DNA from: Fusibacillus kribbianus
GTDB taxonomy: Bacteria > Bacillota > Clostridia > Lachnospirales > Lachnospiraceae
DNA length: 64,000 nucleotides
NCBI RefSeq assembly: GCF_030053595.1
Contig: NZ_JASGBQ010000007.1
Coordinates: 1-64,000, forward strand
Direction of reading: 5' to 3'
Of the stretch, positions 16,133 to 25,240 are shown piece after piece. Numbering within the stretch: position 1 is the first letter of the stretch; every line of letters starts with the position of its first letter. Under the pieces are notes generated by a model, which was not told the DNA's origin, made no database searches, and saw nothing but the letters and a program-made list of their open reading frames with translations. The translations under genes were made by a program, and so were the position numbers.

Positions 16133-16714
16133 ATGAAGGGAATTTCAGAAGAAAAATTTGACAGAATAGAAGAAATCAAAGAGCAGGCAAAGGCGGTTTT
16201 CGATGAGCTGTGGGATGCGGCAAAGCTGGAAGAGGGAGATATCCTGGTGGTGGGCTGCTCCTCCAGCGAGATTGCCAGCCATAAAATCGGCTCCTGGTCC
16301 AGTGAAGAGGTCGGGAGAGCCGTTTTTGAGACGCTGTATCAGGCCTGTCGGGAAAAGAAGATCTATCTGGCAGCTCAGTGCTGTGAGCATCTGAACAGAG
16401 CGCTCATCGTGGAAAAAGAGGCGGCGAAGGCATATGGCCTGCCCAGGGTCAATGTGGTACCTCAGCTGAAGGCGGGCGGTTCCTTTGCAACGGCTGCTTA
16501 TTACGGTATGGAATGTGCCGTTTCCGTGGAGGAACTGAAGGCTCAGGCGGGAATCGATATCGGCGATACGCTGATCGGCATGCATCTTGCCCCGGTGGCA
16601 GTTCCGGTACGCACCTCGGTAAAAAACATTGGAGCAGCCCATGTGGTATGTGCCCGCACAAGATTAAAATATATCGGCGGAGAGCGGGCGGCCTACTCAC
16701 CGAATCCCAGATAG
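16133..16714 (+). CDS. YwlG/UPF0340 (TIGR01440) family protein
   Basis: This is a 193-residue cytoplasmic protein. The segments VVGCSSSEIASHKIGSWSS, AAQCCEHLNRALIVEKEAA and GDTLIGMHLAPVAVPVR are the hallmarks of the conserved YwlG/UPF0340 family, whose function is not established. The start at 16133 follows a strong AGAAGGAGA; upstream in-frame codons encode an implausible hydrophobic extension. It is not close to the gene that follows. Confidence 0.85.
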   Translation: MKGISEEKFDRIEEIKEQAKAVFDELWDAAKLEEGDILVVGCSSSEIASHKIGSWSSEEVGRAVFETLYQACREKKIYLAAQCCEHLNRALIVEKEAAKAYGLPRVNVVPQLKAGGSFATAAYYGMECAVSVEELKAQAGIDIGDTLIGMHLAPVAVPVRTSVKNIGAAHVVCARTRLKYIGGERAAYSPNPR

Positions 16715-16825
16715 ATACCGGACGATTCACCATAGCTTGATGGCCTGAACGGACAGGAAAGACAGGCTTCCTCCTGAGTGACCGCGAAGAAATGACAAAT
16801 GACCGCGGGAGATTGACAAAACTGC

Positions 16826-16854
16826 TTGAATAATTGGAGTAAATACGATATGAT
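16826..16854 (+). promoter_or_regulatory. Promoter for thrH
   Basis: TTGAAT (16826-16831) and TATGAT (16849-16854) are 17 bases apart and lie 35 bases before the thrH start. Confidence 0.55.
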
Positions 16855-16889
16855 TTTAATCAGTATGAATTTTCAGGAGGAAAGAATCA

Positions 16890-17492
16890 ATGTATATCAC
16901 ATGTTTGGATCTGGAAGGCGTGCTGGTGCCGGAGATCTGGATCGCATTTTCAAAGGCCAGCGGAATCCCTGAGCTGAAACGGACGACGAGGGATGAGCCG
17001 GATTATGACAAGCTGATGAAATGGCGGCTCGGCATTTTGAAGGAGCACGGTCTGGGACTTAAAGAAATCCAGGATACTATTGCAACGATTGATCCGCTGC
17101 CCGGTGCGAAGGAGTTCCTTGATGAGCTCCGTTCCTTCACCCAGGTGATCATTATCAGCGACACCTTTACCCAGTTTGCCACACCGCTTATGGAGAAGCT
17201 GGGCTGGCCCACGATTTTCTGCAATTCGCTGGAGGTGGCTCCCGGCGGGGAGATCACCGGCTTTAAAATGCGGATCGAAAATTCCAAGCTGAGTACGGTT
17301 AAGGCACTTCAGTCCATCGGATACGATACTATTGCGGCGGGGGACAGCTATAATGATCTGGCGATGATCCGGGCCGGCAAAGATGGATTTTTATTCCGAA
17401 GCACCGAGCAGATCAAAAAGGATAACCCAGATCTTCCTGCCTTCGAGACCTTTGAGGAGCTTCTGGCAGGAATCAGACAAGCGATGAAATAG
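16890..17492 (+). CDS. thrH: ThrH: phosphoserine phosphatase / homoserine phosphotransferase
   Basis: This 200-residue HAD-family enzyme begins [20 protein letters not shown], with nucleophile D7 and the second acidic residue as Glu (D-x-E), as in ThrH of Pseudomonas. ISDTFTQF holds the motif II Ser/Thr and [12 protein letters not shown] the motif IV aspartates. ThrH can dephosphorylate phosphoserine or move its phosphate to homoserine, giving phosphohomoserine, the substrate of threonine synthase (thrC is at 36845). It precedes the serine/threonine transporter sstT by 56 bases, so the pair may be one operon. Confidence 0.85.
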   Translation: MYITCLDLEGVLVPEIWIAFSKASGIPELKRTTRDEPDYDKLMKWRLGILKEHGLGLKEIQDTIATIDPLPGAKEFLDELRSFTQVIIISDTFTQFATPLMEKLGWPTIFCNSLEVAPGGEITGFKMRIENSKLSTVKALQSIGYDTIAAGDSYNDLAMIRAGKDGFLFRSTEQIKKDNPDLPAFETFEELLAGIRQAMK

Positions 17493-17548
17493 GGCGCCGT
17501 CGTCTTCGGGGAGTCTGCGGCGTTCATTTGACAAGGAGGAATAGTAGT

Positions 17549-18775
17549 ATGAAAAACCTGATTAAAAAATGGAACAGCATCAGCCTGATCCTGCGGATCC
17601 TGATCGGAATGATCATCGGTGTTGTTCTCGGACTTTTGGTCCCTCAGTTTAAAGTGGTTTCCATTCTTGGAAGCGTGTTTGTAGGAGCATTGAAGGCGAT
17701 CGCGCCGGTTCTCGTATTTGTACTGGTTATGAGTGCACTGGCCAATGCCAGTGTCGGTATCGGCGGACGGTTCCGGACCGTGATCATTCTGTACATGCTG
17801 AGCACTCTTCTGGCTGCAGTGGTGGCTGTTGTAGGAAGCTTTCTGTTTCCTGTCACCATCAAGCTGGATGTGGCGGCAGCCTCCAACACTCCGCCCAGCG
17901 GCATCGGGGAGGTCCTTACAAACCTGATCAATAATATGGTGGCAAACCCTGTTGCCTCCCTCATGAACGCCAACTATGTGGGCATTCTGTTCTGGGCTGT
18001 TATTTTCGGACTGGCCCTCAAGAAGCTGGCGGCCCCTGCAACCCGAAAACTTGTTTCAGACTTTGCAGATATGGTTTCCCAGGCGGTGCGCTGGGTGATC
18101 CAGCTGGCGCCCTTCGGTATTCTGGGTCTGGTGTTTGACACCGTTGCAGAAAACGGTCTTGGCATTTTTACCGATTACGGAAAGCTGCTGCTTCTTCTGG
18201 TGGGATGCATGCTGGCGGTGGCTCTTATCGTAGATCCGCTGATCGCCGCAGTTTTCCTGCGTCGGAATCCCTATCCCCTTGTATTCCGCTGCCTGAAGGA
18301 AAGCGGTCTGACGGCTTTCTTCACAAGAAGCTCTGCAGCCAATATTCCCGTCAATATGACCCTTTGCGAGAAGCTTGGACTGGAGCCTGATTTCTATTCG
18401 GTTTCCATCCCACTGGGGGCAACCATCAATATGGACGGTGCTGCCATTACCATTACCGTCATGGCACTGGCCGTGGCACGTACCATGCAGATCCCGGTGG
18501 ACATTCCGACGGCATTGATTCTGAGCCTTCTGGCAACCCTGGGTGCCTGCGGCGCCTCCGGCGTGGCCGGCGGTTCCCTGCTGCTCATTCCCATGGCCTG
18601 TGCGCTGTTTGGCATCAGCAATGATATTGCCATGCAGGCGGTTGCAGTTGGCTTTATCATCGGCGTGGTACAGGATTCCCTGGAAACAGCCATCAATTCC
18701 AGCGGCGATGTCATGTTTGCAGCAGTCGCGGAGTTCCATGACCGTATGAAACGCGGTGAGGAAGTGAAATTCTGA
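17549..18775 (+). CDS. sstT: Sodium/serine/threonine symporter SstT
   Basis: This 408-residue membrane protein is of the dicarboxylate/amino acid:cation symporter family. The segments [29 protein letters not shown] (the SstT form of the Ser-rich hairpin HP1), [21 protein letters not shown] and [20 protein letters not shown] are those of SstT, which brings in serine and threonine with sodium. The start at 17549 follows AAGGAGG at good distance; seven codons of upstream frame would place the site inside the gene. A terminator follows. Confidence 0.92.
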   Translation: MKNLIKKWNSISLILRILIGMIIGVVLGLLVPQFKVVSILGSVFVGALKAIAPVLVFVLVMSALANASVGIGGRFRTVIILYMLSTLLAAVVAVVGSFLFPVTIKLDVAAASNTPPSGIGEVLTNLINNMVANPVASLMNANYVGILFWAVIFGLALKKLAAPATRKLVSDFADMVSQAVRWVIQLAPFGILGLVFDTVAENGLGIFTDYGKLLLLLVGCMLAVALIVDPLIAAVFLRRNPYPLVFRCLKESGLTAFFTRSSAANIPVNMTLCEKLGLEPDFYSVSIPLGATINMDGAAITITVMALAVARTMQIPVDIPTALILSLLATLGACGASGVAGGSLLLIPMACALFGISNDIAMQAVAVGFIIGVVQDSLETAINSSGDVMFAAVAEFHDRMKRGEEVKF

Positions 18776-18788
18776 GGTTGAAAGGAGA

Positions 18789-18827
18789 CAGCCATTCATC
18801 TTTTCCGGAAGGTGGATGGCTGTTTTA
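18789..18827 (+). terminator. Terminator after sstT
   Basis: CAGCCATTCA pairs with TGGATGGCTG (one G-T pair) and is followed by TTTTAG. It separates sstT from the mutarotase-like gene. Confidence 0.65.
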
Positions 18828-18836
18828 GGAAAGGTT

Positions 18837-19715
18837 ATGAAACGTTATCAGATTAAAAATGAGGAGCTGACACTGGAGATCGATTCTCTGGGGGCAGAAA
18901 TGAAATCTCTGAAGTACAATGCCTCCGGGCAGGAATATTTGTGGCAGGCGGATCCGGCCTATTGGGGAAGAACGTCTCCTGTCCTGTTTCCGTTGGTGGG
19001 AAATTACCGGGAGAAGAAGACAGAATATGAGGGGACATATTATACGCTGTCTCAGCATGGCTTTGCGAGGGACATGGAATTTTCCGTGACCGCAGAGACA
19101 GATGGAGAGATCTGGTTCAGTCTTTCCGATACAGAAGCGACGAGGGCAGTCTATCCCTTCCGTTTCAGGCTGGAGCTGGGGTACCGTCTTTCCGGAAGAG
19201 AGGTGGAGGTGCTGTGGAGGGTAACCAATACTGATGAGAAGACGATGTATTTTTCCATCGGCGGCCATCCGGCTTTCCTGTGCCCGTTAAATCCGGAAGA
19301 GAGCCAGACTGACTGCAGACTTGGCTTTGATGCGAAAGGGCCGTTGATCTGCAGTGTACTGGGAGAAAGTGGCCTTGTGTCCGAAGAAACCAGGGAATTT
19401 GTCCTGGAGGAAGGGCAGCTTCCCATTGAAAAGGATCTGTTTGACCGGGATGCGCTGATCATTGAGAATCATCAGGCACACTGTGTTTCTCTGGCTGGGA
19501 GTGACAGAAAGCCGTATGTGGAGGTTTCCTTTGATGCGCCGCTCTTTGGGATATGGTCCCCGGCGGGAAAGCATGCTCCCTTTGTCTGTATTGAACCCTG
19601 GTATGGAAGGAGCGACCGGGAGGATTTCTCCCAGAAGCTTTCCGAGAGGGAGTGGGGCAACACACTGGGGCCGGGAGAGGTTTTTGAGAAGAGCTACCGG
19701 ATCCGGATCATATGA
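18837..19715 (+). CDS. Aldose 1-epimerase family protein (LacX-like)
   Basis: This 292-residue protein has the galactose mutarotase fold: an N-terminal LGAEMKSLKYNASGQEYLWQADPAYWGRTSPVLFPLVG region, the catalytic-region His in SQHGFARDMEF, the second His in IGGHPAFLCPL, and late strands ending FVCIEPWYGRSD. It resembles the LacX/YihR-like branch, whose substrates are often uncharacterised sugars. It has no sugar operon around it, so the physiological substrate is unknown. AGGAAAGG precedes the ATG. Confidence 0.8.
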   Translation: MKRYQIKNEELTLEIDSLGAEMKSLKYNASGQEYLWQADPAYWGRTSPVLFPLVGNYREKKTEYEGTYYTLSQHGFARDMEFSVTAETDGEIWFSLSDTEATRAVYPFRFRLELGYRLSGREVEVLWRVTNTDEKTMYFSIGGHPAFLCPLNPEESQTDCRLGFDAKGPLICSVLGESGLVSEETREFVLEEGQLPIEKDLFDRDALIIENHQAHCVSLAGSDRKPYVEVSFDAPLFGIWSPAGKHAPFVCIEPWYGRSDREDFSQKLSEREWGNTLGPGEVFEKSYRIRII

Positions 19716-19738
19716 CAGGAGCTTGAAGAGGACAGATC

Positions 19739-20413
19739 ATGGAAATCATTGCCCGTATTTATACGGATTTTGCGGAAAAATTTGGAATTCCCAGGCAGAG
19801 CGGTCTTGTGCGGGAGCTTACGGGAAAAATCGTATTTGAGCCGAAATACCGCTGTACCGATGCGGTCAAGGGTCTGGAGGGATTCGATTATATCTGGCTT
19901 TTATGGAAGTTTCAGGGGACAGAACGGGGGCACTGGTCGGCGACGGTCAAGCCGCCCCGGCTGGGAGGAAATACCCGCATGGGGGTGTTTGCCACCCGAT
20001 CGCCCTTTCGCCCCAATCCCATCGGGCTTTCCTCAGTGAAGCTGGAACACATCGAGTATTCGGAGGATGGGCCGGTGCTTTTTGTATCAGGGATCGATCT
20101 GAAAAACGAGACGCCGATCTATGATATCAAACCGTATCTTCCCTATACCGACTGTCATCCGGATGCCAGAGAGGGCTTTGCCCATGCAGTGAAGGAGTAT
20201 GCTCTTCAGGTGGAGTTCCCGGAGGAGCTTTTAAAGCTGTTTCCCGCTGAAAAGCAGGAGGCCATCATTGAGGTTTTAAGGCAGGATCCACGGCCGTCCT
20301 ACCATGATGATGAAACAAGAAAATACGGCGTGGCTTTCGCCGGCTACGATGTACATTTTCGTGTAAAGGGAGATGTGCTGACGGTTTTTGAGGTGGTCCC
20401 TTATGTCGGCTGA
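19739..20413 (+). CDS. trmO: TrmO-type tRNA methyltransferase (TsaA/YaeB family)
   Basis: This 224-residue protein is a TsaA/TrmO-family enzyme, which uses S-adenosylmethionine to methylate N6-threonylcarbamoyladenosine at position 37 of some threonine tRNAs. The core motif GVFATRSPFRPNPIGLSSVKLE and the segment IYDIKPYLPYTD are visible. The N-terminal part starts ARIYTDFAEKFGIPRQSGLV. A tRNA-Thr gene lies at 55693 in this window, but its substrate status is not known. It sits 23 bases after the mutarotase-like gene. Confidence 0.88.
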   Translation: MEIIARIYTDFAEKFGIPRQSGLVRELTGKIVFEPKYRCTDAVKGLEGFDYIWLLWKFQGTERGHWSATVKPPRLGGNTRMGVFATRSPFRPNPIGLSSVKLEHIEYSEDGPVLFVSGIDLKNETPIYDIKPYLPYTDCHPDAREGFAHAVKEYALQVEFPEELLKLFPAEKQEAIIEVLRQDPRPSYHDDETRKYGVAFAGYDVHFRVKGDVLTVFEVVPYVG

Positions 20414-20452
20414 GGGAAAAAAAGAAAATTTTTTGCCGAAGGGAGAAAGAGG

Positions 20453-20481
20453 TTGTACCCCGGTACGGCACGTGATAAAAT
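20453..20481 (+). promoter_or_regulatory. Promoter for the uracil permease gene
   Basis: TTGTAC (20453-20458) and TAAAAT (20476-20481) are 17 bases apart, 28 bases before the start. No PyrR attenuator hairpin is visible between promoter and gene. Confidence 0.5.
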
Positions 20482-20509
20482 GAAAAGAAAACACGGGAGG
20501 GTATGAAAA

Positions 20510-21769
20510 ATGGAAGCAAGAAAGATCATTCAGGTGGAAGAAAAGGTGCCCATAAAGATGTTGATTCCGCTCAGTATTCAGCATATGTTTGCCATGTTCG
20601 GCGCATCGGTGCTGGTTCCTTTTCTGTTTGGAATCAGTCCTGCCATTGTGCTTTTTATGAATGGCGTGGGAACACTCATCTTCATCGCGGTGACAAAGGG
20701 AAAGGCGCCTGCCTATCTGGGCTCCAGCTTTGCGTTCCTGGCTCCGGCAGGGATCGTCATCAGCAAAATGGGCTATGAATACGCGCTGGGCGGCTTTGTG
20801 GTCGTGGGCTTTCTGGGCTGCGTCCTGGCACTGATCATTTATAAATTCGGCTCTGACTGGATCGATATCGTGCTTCCTCCGGCAGCTATGGGTCCGGTGG
20901 TGGCTCTTATCGGGCTGGAGCTTTCCGGCACTGCGGCCAGCAATGCAGGCCTTCTCGATGAGGTAGTTGATCCGAAAAACGTCATTGTATTTCTGGTGAC
21001 TCTTGGAGTTGCCGTGTTCGGAAATATTCTGTTCCGGGGCTTTTTGTCGGTCATTCCCATTCTGATCGCGGTGGTGGCCGGATATGTTGCGGCGCTCTGC
21101 TGCGGTATCATTGATTTTGCTGCTGTGGCGGAGGCACCGATTCTGGCAATGCCCAATTTCCAGACGCCCAAATTCAATCTTGAGGCGATCCTCATTATCA
21201 TGCCGGTCATTCTTGTCATTGCCTCGGAGCATATCGGCCACCAGGTAGTCACCAGCAAGATCATCGGACGGGATCTGCTCAAGGATCCCGGACTTCACCG
21301 TTCCCTGTTCGGCGATAATTTTTCTACTATGCTTTCCGGTCTTATCGGTTCCGTGCCGACGACCACCTATGGAGAGAATATTGGCGTCATGGCGGTGACC
21401 AAGGTTTACAGCGTGCGCGTGATCGCGGGAGCAGCGGTGCTCTCCATCATTTGCTCCTTTGTAGGAAAGCTGTCCATGCTGATTCAGACCATTCCCGGTC
21501 CCGTGATCGGAGGAATTTCCTTCCTCCTTTATGGAATGATCGGAGCATCCGGTCTTCGGATCCTTGTGGATTCCAAGGTGGATTACGGCCGTTCCAGAAA
21601 TCTGACCCTGACCTCGGTGATTTTTGTAACCGGTCTTTCCGGCATTTCTCTGAAGCTTGGTAATGTGGAACTGTCCGGTATGGTTCTGGCCTGCGTGGTT
21701 GGCATGATTCTGAGCCTTATGTTCCATATCCTTGACAGATTGAAGCTGACCAACGATCAGGAGGAGTAA
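20510..21769 (+). CDS. uraA: Uracil permease, NCS2 family
   Basis: This 419-residue membrane protein has about fourteen helices. The pattern starts with KVPIKMLIPLSIQHMFAMFGASVLVPFLFGISPA, contains the NCS2 signature region EHIGHQVVTSKIIG, and continues with GDNFSTMLSGLIGSVPTTTYGENIGVMAVTKVYSV. This GSVPTTTYGENIG loop is characteristic of UraA, which brings in uracil with protons. The ATG follows GGGAGG. The FTR-like mini-protein gene starts four bases after its stop. Confidence 0.93.
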   Translation: MEARKIIQVEEKVPIKMLIPLSIQHMFAMFGASVLVPFLFGISPAIVLFMNGVGTLIFIAVTKGKAPAYLGSSFAFLAPAGIVISKMGYEYALGGFVVVGFLGCVLALIIYKFGSDWIDIVLPPAAMGPVVALIGLELSGTAASNAGLLDEVVDPKNVIVFLVTLGVAVFGNILFRGFLSVIPILIAVVAGYVAALCCGIIDFAAVAEAPILAMPNFQTPKFNLEAILIIMPVILVIASEHIGHQVVTSKIIGRDLLKDPGLHRSLFGDNFSTMLSGLIGSVPTTTYGENIGVMAVTKVYSVRVIAGAAVLSIICSFVGKLSMLIQTIPGPVIGGISFLLYGMIGASGLRILVDSKVDYGRSRNLTLTSVIFVTGLSGISLKLGNVELSGMVLACVVGMILSLMFHILDRLKLTNDQEE

Positions 21770-21772
21770 AGA

Positions 21773-21973
21773 ATGGCAGTACGATTGAACGAAGATAAGG
21801 AGCTTGTGGCGACGATCCGGGAAGGGCTGAAGCAAAAGGGCGGTTACTGCCCCTGCCGTCTGGAGATCACAGAGGACAACAAGTGTATGTGCCGGGAATT
21901 CCGGGAGCAGATCGCTGATCCAGAGTTTGAGGGCTATTGTCACTGCATGCTCTATTATAAAAGCAAAGATTGA
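21773..21973 (+). CDS. Ferredoxin-thioredoxin reductase catalytic-chain-like mini-protein
   Basis: This 66-residue protein carries the three cysteine pairs of the ferredoxin-thioredoxin reductase beta chain: CPC (26-28), CMC (38-40) and CHC (56-58). In the characterised enzyme these hold a 4Fe-4S cluster next to a redox disulfide that reduces thioredoxin. Short versions of about this size are common in anaerobic Firmicutes. The usual variable chain is not in the window. It is coupled to the uracil permease gene by a three-base gap, a link with no clear biochemical meaning. Two hairpins follow. Confidence 0.82.
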   Translation: MAVRLNEDKELVATIREGLKQKGGYCPCRLEITEDNKCMCREFREQIADPEFEGYCHCMLYYKSKD

Positions 21974-21994
21974 AACAGAAACGAAAAAGCCGGG

Positions 21995-22052
21995 CTTCCG
22001 GCTTTGGAGTAATAGAAAAGGACGTTTCGCCGACAGGCAAAACGTCCTTGTT
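21995..22052. terminator. Pair of terminator hairpins between FTR-like gene and nuclease
   Basis: AAAGCCGG / CCGGCTTT forms a hairpin at about 21994-22011. GGACGTTT / AAACGTCC forms a second at 22020-22047, followed by TTGTTT. The genes on both sides converge. Confidence 0.7.
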
Positions 22053-22122
22053 TCAATCATCACACTACCGAAGTTTTGGAAAAGTCAATACTTTTTTCGG
22101 AAAAAAGTATCTGAGTTTTCGC

Positions 22123-22902
22123 TTATTCTGCCAACGTGGATTCTCCTGTTTTGTAATCCAGGGAAATACCGGGCTGGACATTGTAACAGAAGACACAGAA
22201 GGAAATTTCCTTTCCCTCATCTTCCACGGATTCTGCTTCCAGAAGAACACCGGAGGCCAGAAGATTGTCGTCTTCAAATACCGGTGTCACCCGGTACAGA
22301 ACATGATTTTCCGTGAACAGTACATAATCGGCAATTTCATTTTCAAAGGGAAGCATTCCTTCCACGTTCAGATATCTGGTTCCGGTGATCAGATTCTTTT
22401 TGTTGGCGTTTTCACCGGAGAGCTGATAACCGATGAGATGACAGCGATTATAGAGATATTTTCCCTCCACACAGTCATACTTGACCGTCTGCCAGCCGGT
22501 AGGACGGACATTTCCGATGTTTCCGCGCTCCTCAGTGGGCATCAGATCGAGTCCGATGCAGGCAAAGGCAGGACCGCACCGTCCCAGACTGTCCAGTTCG
22601 CTGTAGCTTTCAAAGATTCCTACGATATCGGTGTCTGATGCCAGAGCCCGTTCTTCCTCAGTGAAGGAGGGGACATTGCCGTTCACCTCGATCCAGGGAG
22701 AACCGGAATAGGGAGGCAGCTCATCGAGAGATAAAGAACCGATGGATGAGTTTTGGGTATCTGCGGTTTCGGAAACTGCCGGTTTGATTTCGGGGACATG
22801 CTCATTGAGAGCCGGAATGCCCAGACCGAAGATCAGTGCCAGAGCGGCACAAATGGATGTAATAAGAGGCACCTTTGCCGGTTTCCGTTGTTTGGAAGAC
22901 AT
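22123..22902 (-). CDS. Secreted or membrane-anchored DNA/RNA non-specific endonuclease
   Basis: This 259-residue protein has a hydrophobic N-terminal segment (about 12-30), so it is exported or anchored. The C-terminal domain has the nuclease core YNRCHLIGYQLSGENANKKNLITGTRYLN, the His-metal finger pattern of the streptodornase-type endonucleases (with the usual metal-binding Asn in the NKKNL loop). An extracellular role in digesting DNA for nutrition or competition is likely. It has its own ribosome site (GAAAGGATTGATC). Confidence 0.82.
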   Translation of the reverse strand: MSSKQRKPAKVPLITSICAALALIFGLGIPALNEHVPEIKPAVSETADTQNSSIGSLSLDELPPYSGSPWIEVNGNVPSFTEEERALASDTDIVGIFESYSELDSLGRCGPAFACIGLDLMPTEERGNIGNVRPTGWQTVKYDCVEGKYLYNRCHLIGYQLSGENANKKNLITGTRYLNVEGMLPFENEIADYVLFTENHVLYRVTPVFEDDNLLASGVLLEAESVEDEGKEISFCVFCYNVQPGISLDYKTGESTLAE

Positions 22903-22961
22903 CTTACGATCAATCCTTTCTGGTGAAAAATCCGATAAGGTTATGGAAAGCTGGTCAGTTT

Positions 22962-23219
22962 TTAACCGGGAATGGCCATCTCCGGCCAGGTGAGGATCAG
23001 ATCAGCGATCTCTGTCTCGTAATCACCGAGGATATCTTCACTTTTCCCGGCACATTTCACATTGGTTTCAACGCCGTAGGTCTCTCCGTCAAGAAATTCC
23101 CAGATATGATAGCGGAGCCCCCGAAACTGAAAATCAAGGCTTCCGCAGTCATCTTCCTCGTGATAGGTGAAATTGATCTTTTTTGTGATAAGGGCATGCT
23201 GTATTTTTTTGAGCCGCAT
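22962..23219 (-). CDS. Small conserved protein, unknown function
   Basis: This 85-residue protein begins MRLKKIQHALITKKINFTYHEEDDCGSLDF and ends with an acidic segment followed by ADLILTWPEMAIPG. The QF-x-GLRYHIWEF-x-DGETYGVETNV pattern suggests a compact mixed alpha/beta fold. I have seen similar short proteins in Lachnospiraceae, but no function is known. A strong AGGAGG precedes the ATG. It is 59 bases upstream of the nuclease gene on the same strand, so they may form an operon. Confidence 0.65.
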   Translation of the reverse strand: MRLKKIQHALITKKINFTYHEEDDCGSLDFQFRGLRYHIWEFLDGETYGVETNVKCAGKSEDILGDYETEIADLILTWPEMAIPG

Positions 23220-23471
23220 AAAAACCTCCTTGTCTGCAGGATTTCCCCGGACAGCGCCGGCTGTGAACGGGGAAACAGATCTCTTTATAGAGTATAAGGC
23301 ATCGGGCTGTTTTTTTCAAATCCTTCGGACAGAATTTCTTCTTTACATATTCGAAAGATTGCGCTATCTTTAGAGGGATATATTTCTATACCCCGAGATA
23401 CGCGTCAATGCATGCCACGTGGGCGGGCGCATTTTGTGCGGTAAAGTACACCAACAGGAGCGGATAAGCAG

Positions 23472-24830
23472 ATGGAACAGCAGGCGAACAAAACCAGTGA
23501 TTTCACAGAGGGCAGTATTGCAGGTAAGATGCTGAAATTCATGATACCCATTCTGGGAGCCCTGATTCTTCAGGCTATGTACGGCGCGGTGGACGTTCTG
23601 GTGGTCGGCCGGTTTGGCACGACAGCGGGAATTTCCGGTGTGTCCACGGGAAGCAATATTGTCAATCTGGTGATTTTTACGATCACGGGCCTGTCCATGG
23701 GTGTCACGGTGCTGATCGGTCAGTACATCGGCGAAAAGAAGGAGTCACAGATCGGAAGGCTCATCGGGGGAGCTATCTGCTTTTTTGCAGCACTGTCTGT
23801 GGTCCTTGCAGCAGTCCTTCTGATTTTTGCAAAGTCTTTTGCACTCCTCATGCAGGCGCCGGAGGAGGCGGTGGAGCTTACGGCTCAGTATGTGCAGATC
23901 TGCGGCGGCGGGATCATTTTCATTGTGGCCTACAATGTGATCAGCAGTATCTTCCGGGGAATGGGGAATTCCCGGCTGCCCCTTGTCTTCGTGGCCATCG
24001 CCTGTGTCGTCAATATTGTCGGCGACCTGTTTTTTGTGGCGGTGCTCCATATGAATGTGGTGGGCGCTGCTCTGGCAACCGTTATGGCTCAGGCGGTCAG
24101 TGTCGTTCTGTCATTTGTGATTATCCGCAGGCAGAAGCTGCCTTTTGTCATGAAGCGGAGGGATATCCGGTTTAACAGGGAGATCAAAAGCTTTGTCCGC
24201 GTGGGAGCCCCTGTTGCCTTTCAGGAGGTCATGACGCAGCTTTCTTTCCTGGCGCTGTGTGCCTTCATCAACCGGCTGGGGCTGGATGCCTCCTCCGGCT
24301 ACGGTGTTGCCAATAAGATTGTTCGATTTGTTATGCTGGTTCCCAGTTCTCTCATGCAGTCCATGTCTTCCTTTGTTGCCCAGAATGTGGGGGCCGGAAA
24401 GGAAAAGAGAGCCAGACAGACCATGTTCACCGGCATGGCTGTGGGCTGCAGCATCGGAATCGTGATCGCTTCACTGGCTTTTTTCCGCGGGGATATCCTG
24501 GCAAAAGTGTTTTCCGATGACGGGGCAGTGGTGGCGAGAGCCGCCGAGTATCTGAAGGGCTTCAGTCCGGAGGCCGTTGTCACCTGCATTCTCTTCAGTT
24601 TCATCGGCTATTACAATGGCCACGGACAGACGTTTTTTGTGCTGCTGCAGGGCCTTGCCCAGACCTTCCTGGTGCGGCTGCCCATGTCTTATTATATGAG
24701 TATTCAGGAGAATGCCAGTCTGATGCACATCGGTCTTGCCGCGCCCTGTGCCACTGTCTTTGGCATTGGTATCAATGCTGTGTTTTTTGCATATTGTATG
24801 AGAAAAGAGAGAAAAAAGAAAAATTCCTGA
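23472..24830 (+). CDS. MATE family efflux transporter
   Basis: This 452-residue protein has twelve hydrophobic segments in two similar halves. The first half begins GSIAGKMLKFMIPILGALILQAMYGAVDVLVVGRFG, a typical MATE opening, and the second begins VRVGAPVAFQEVMTQLSFLALCAFINRLG. MATE proteins export cationic drugs or metabolites with sodium or protons. The substrate is unknown and no regulator gene is adjacent. An AGGAG site precedes the ATG. A T-box leader for the next operon begins just after the stop. Confidence 0.9.
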   Translation: MEQQANKTSDFTEGSIAGKMLKFMIPILGALILQAMYGAVDVLVVGRFGTTAGISGVSTGSNIVNLVIFTITGLSMGVTVLIGQYIGEKKESQIGRLIGGAICFFAALSVVLAAVLLIFAKSFALLMQAPEEAVELTAQYVQICGGGIIFIVAYNVISSIFRGMGNSRLPLVFVAIACVVNIVGDLFFVAVLHMNVVGAALATVMAQAVSVVLSFVIIRRQKLPFVMKRRDIRFNREIKSFVRVGAPVAFQEVMTQLSFLALCAFINRLGLDASSGYGVANKIVRFVMLVPSSLMQSMSSFVAQNVGAGKEKRARQTMFTGMAVGCSIGIVIASLAFFRGDILAKVFSDDGAVVARAAEYLKGFSPEAVVTCILFSFIGYYNGHGQTFFVLLQGLAQTFLVRLPMSYYMSIQENASLMHIGLAAPCATVFGIGINAVFFAYCMRKERKKKNS

Positions 24831-24835
24831 CAGGG

Positions 24836-24864
24836 TTGACAAATCCTGACGGGGTCATTATAAT
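24836..24864 (+). promoter_or_regulatory. Strong promoter of the trpXYZ T-box operon
   Basis: TTGACA (24836-24841) and TATAAT (24859-24864) are perfect consensus boxes 17 bases apart. The T-box leader lies directly downstream. Confidence 0.85.
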
Positions 24865-24871
24865 AAAACAC

Positions 24872-25158
24872 AACTGAATAGCAAAAAACCTGTGACGGAG
24901 AGAAGTATCCGGCAGATGAACTTTCAGAGAGCCCCCGGTTGGTGTGAGTGGGGCAGGAAATCGTCGGTGAATGGGCTTCGGAGGGCGGACCGAAAGGGGC
25001 AGACCTGAGTAGGAACCGACGGGTATCCCACCCGTTATCCATCGGGACGCGTATAGATGGTACGTGTGAGCGAGAGGACGTGAAACGTCAATTTGGGTGG
25101 TATCGCAGAAGCAGAGGCTTTTGTCCCATGTGTGGGGCAGAGGCTTATTTTTTTTAAA
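24872..25158 (+). promoter_or_regulatory. T-box riboswitch with Trp (UGG) specifier
   Basis: This leader reads the charging state of a tRNA and stops or continues transcription. It shows a stem I region with AGAGAG and the GGTTGGTGTGAG bulge pattern, a specifier loop GTGAATGGGC with UGG at 24972-24974, and CTTCGGAG just after. The T-box core TGGGTGGTATCGCAGAAG is at 25094-25111, with the UGG that pairs with the tRNA acceptor end. A terminator stem of about 11 base pairs with G-U pairs (GCTTTTGTCCC / GGGGCAGAGGC) and a T run follows. The UGG codon points to tRNA-Trp and fits a tryptophan importer. Confidence 0.85.
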
Positions 25159-25240
25159 AAGAAACTGCAATCCCCTTTTTGCTCCGGCGAGGCAAAAAGG
25201 CCATCTGCCGCTCAAAATGAAAAATATGGAGGACATCAAA

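Noticed and set aside
20414-20509. Possible PyrR attenuator before the uracil permease
   Set aside because: No anti-antiterminator or terminator hairpin pair was found, only a promoter and ribosome site.
20276-22063. Minus-strand frame of about 595 codons opposite the uracil permease
   Set aside because: Long but antisense to a well-recognised transporter. Its His/Gln/Asp/Arg-rich composition follows from the codon bias of the permease on the other strand.
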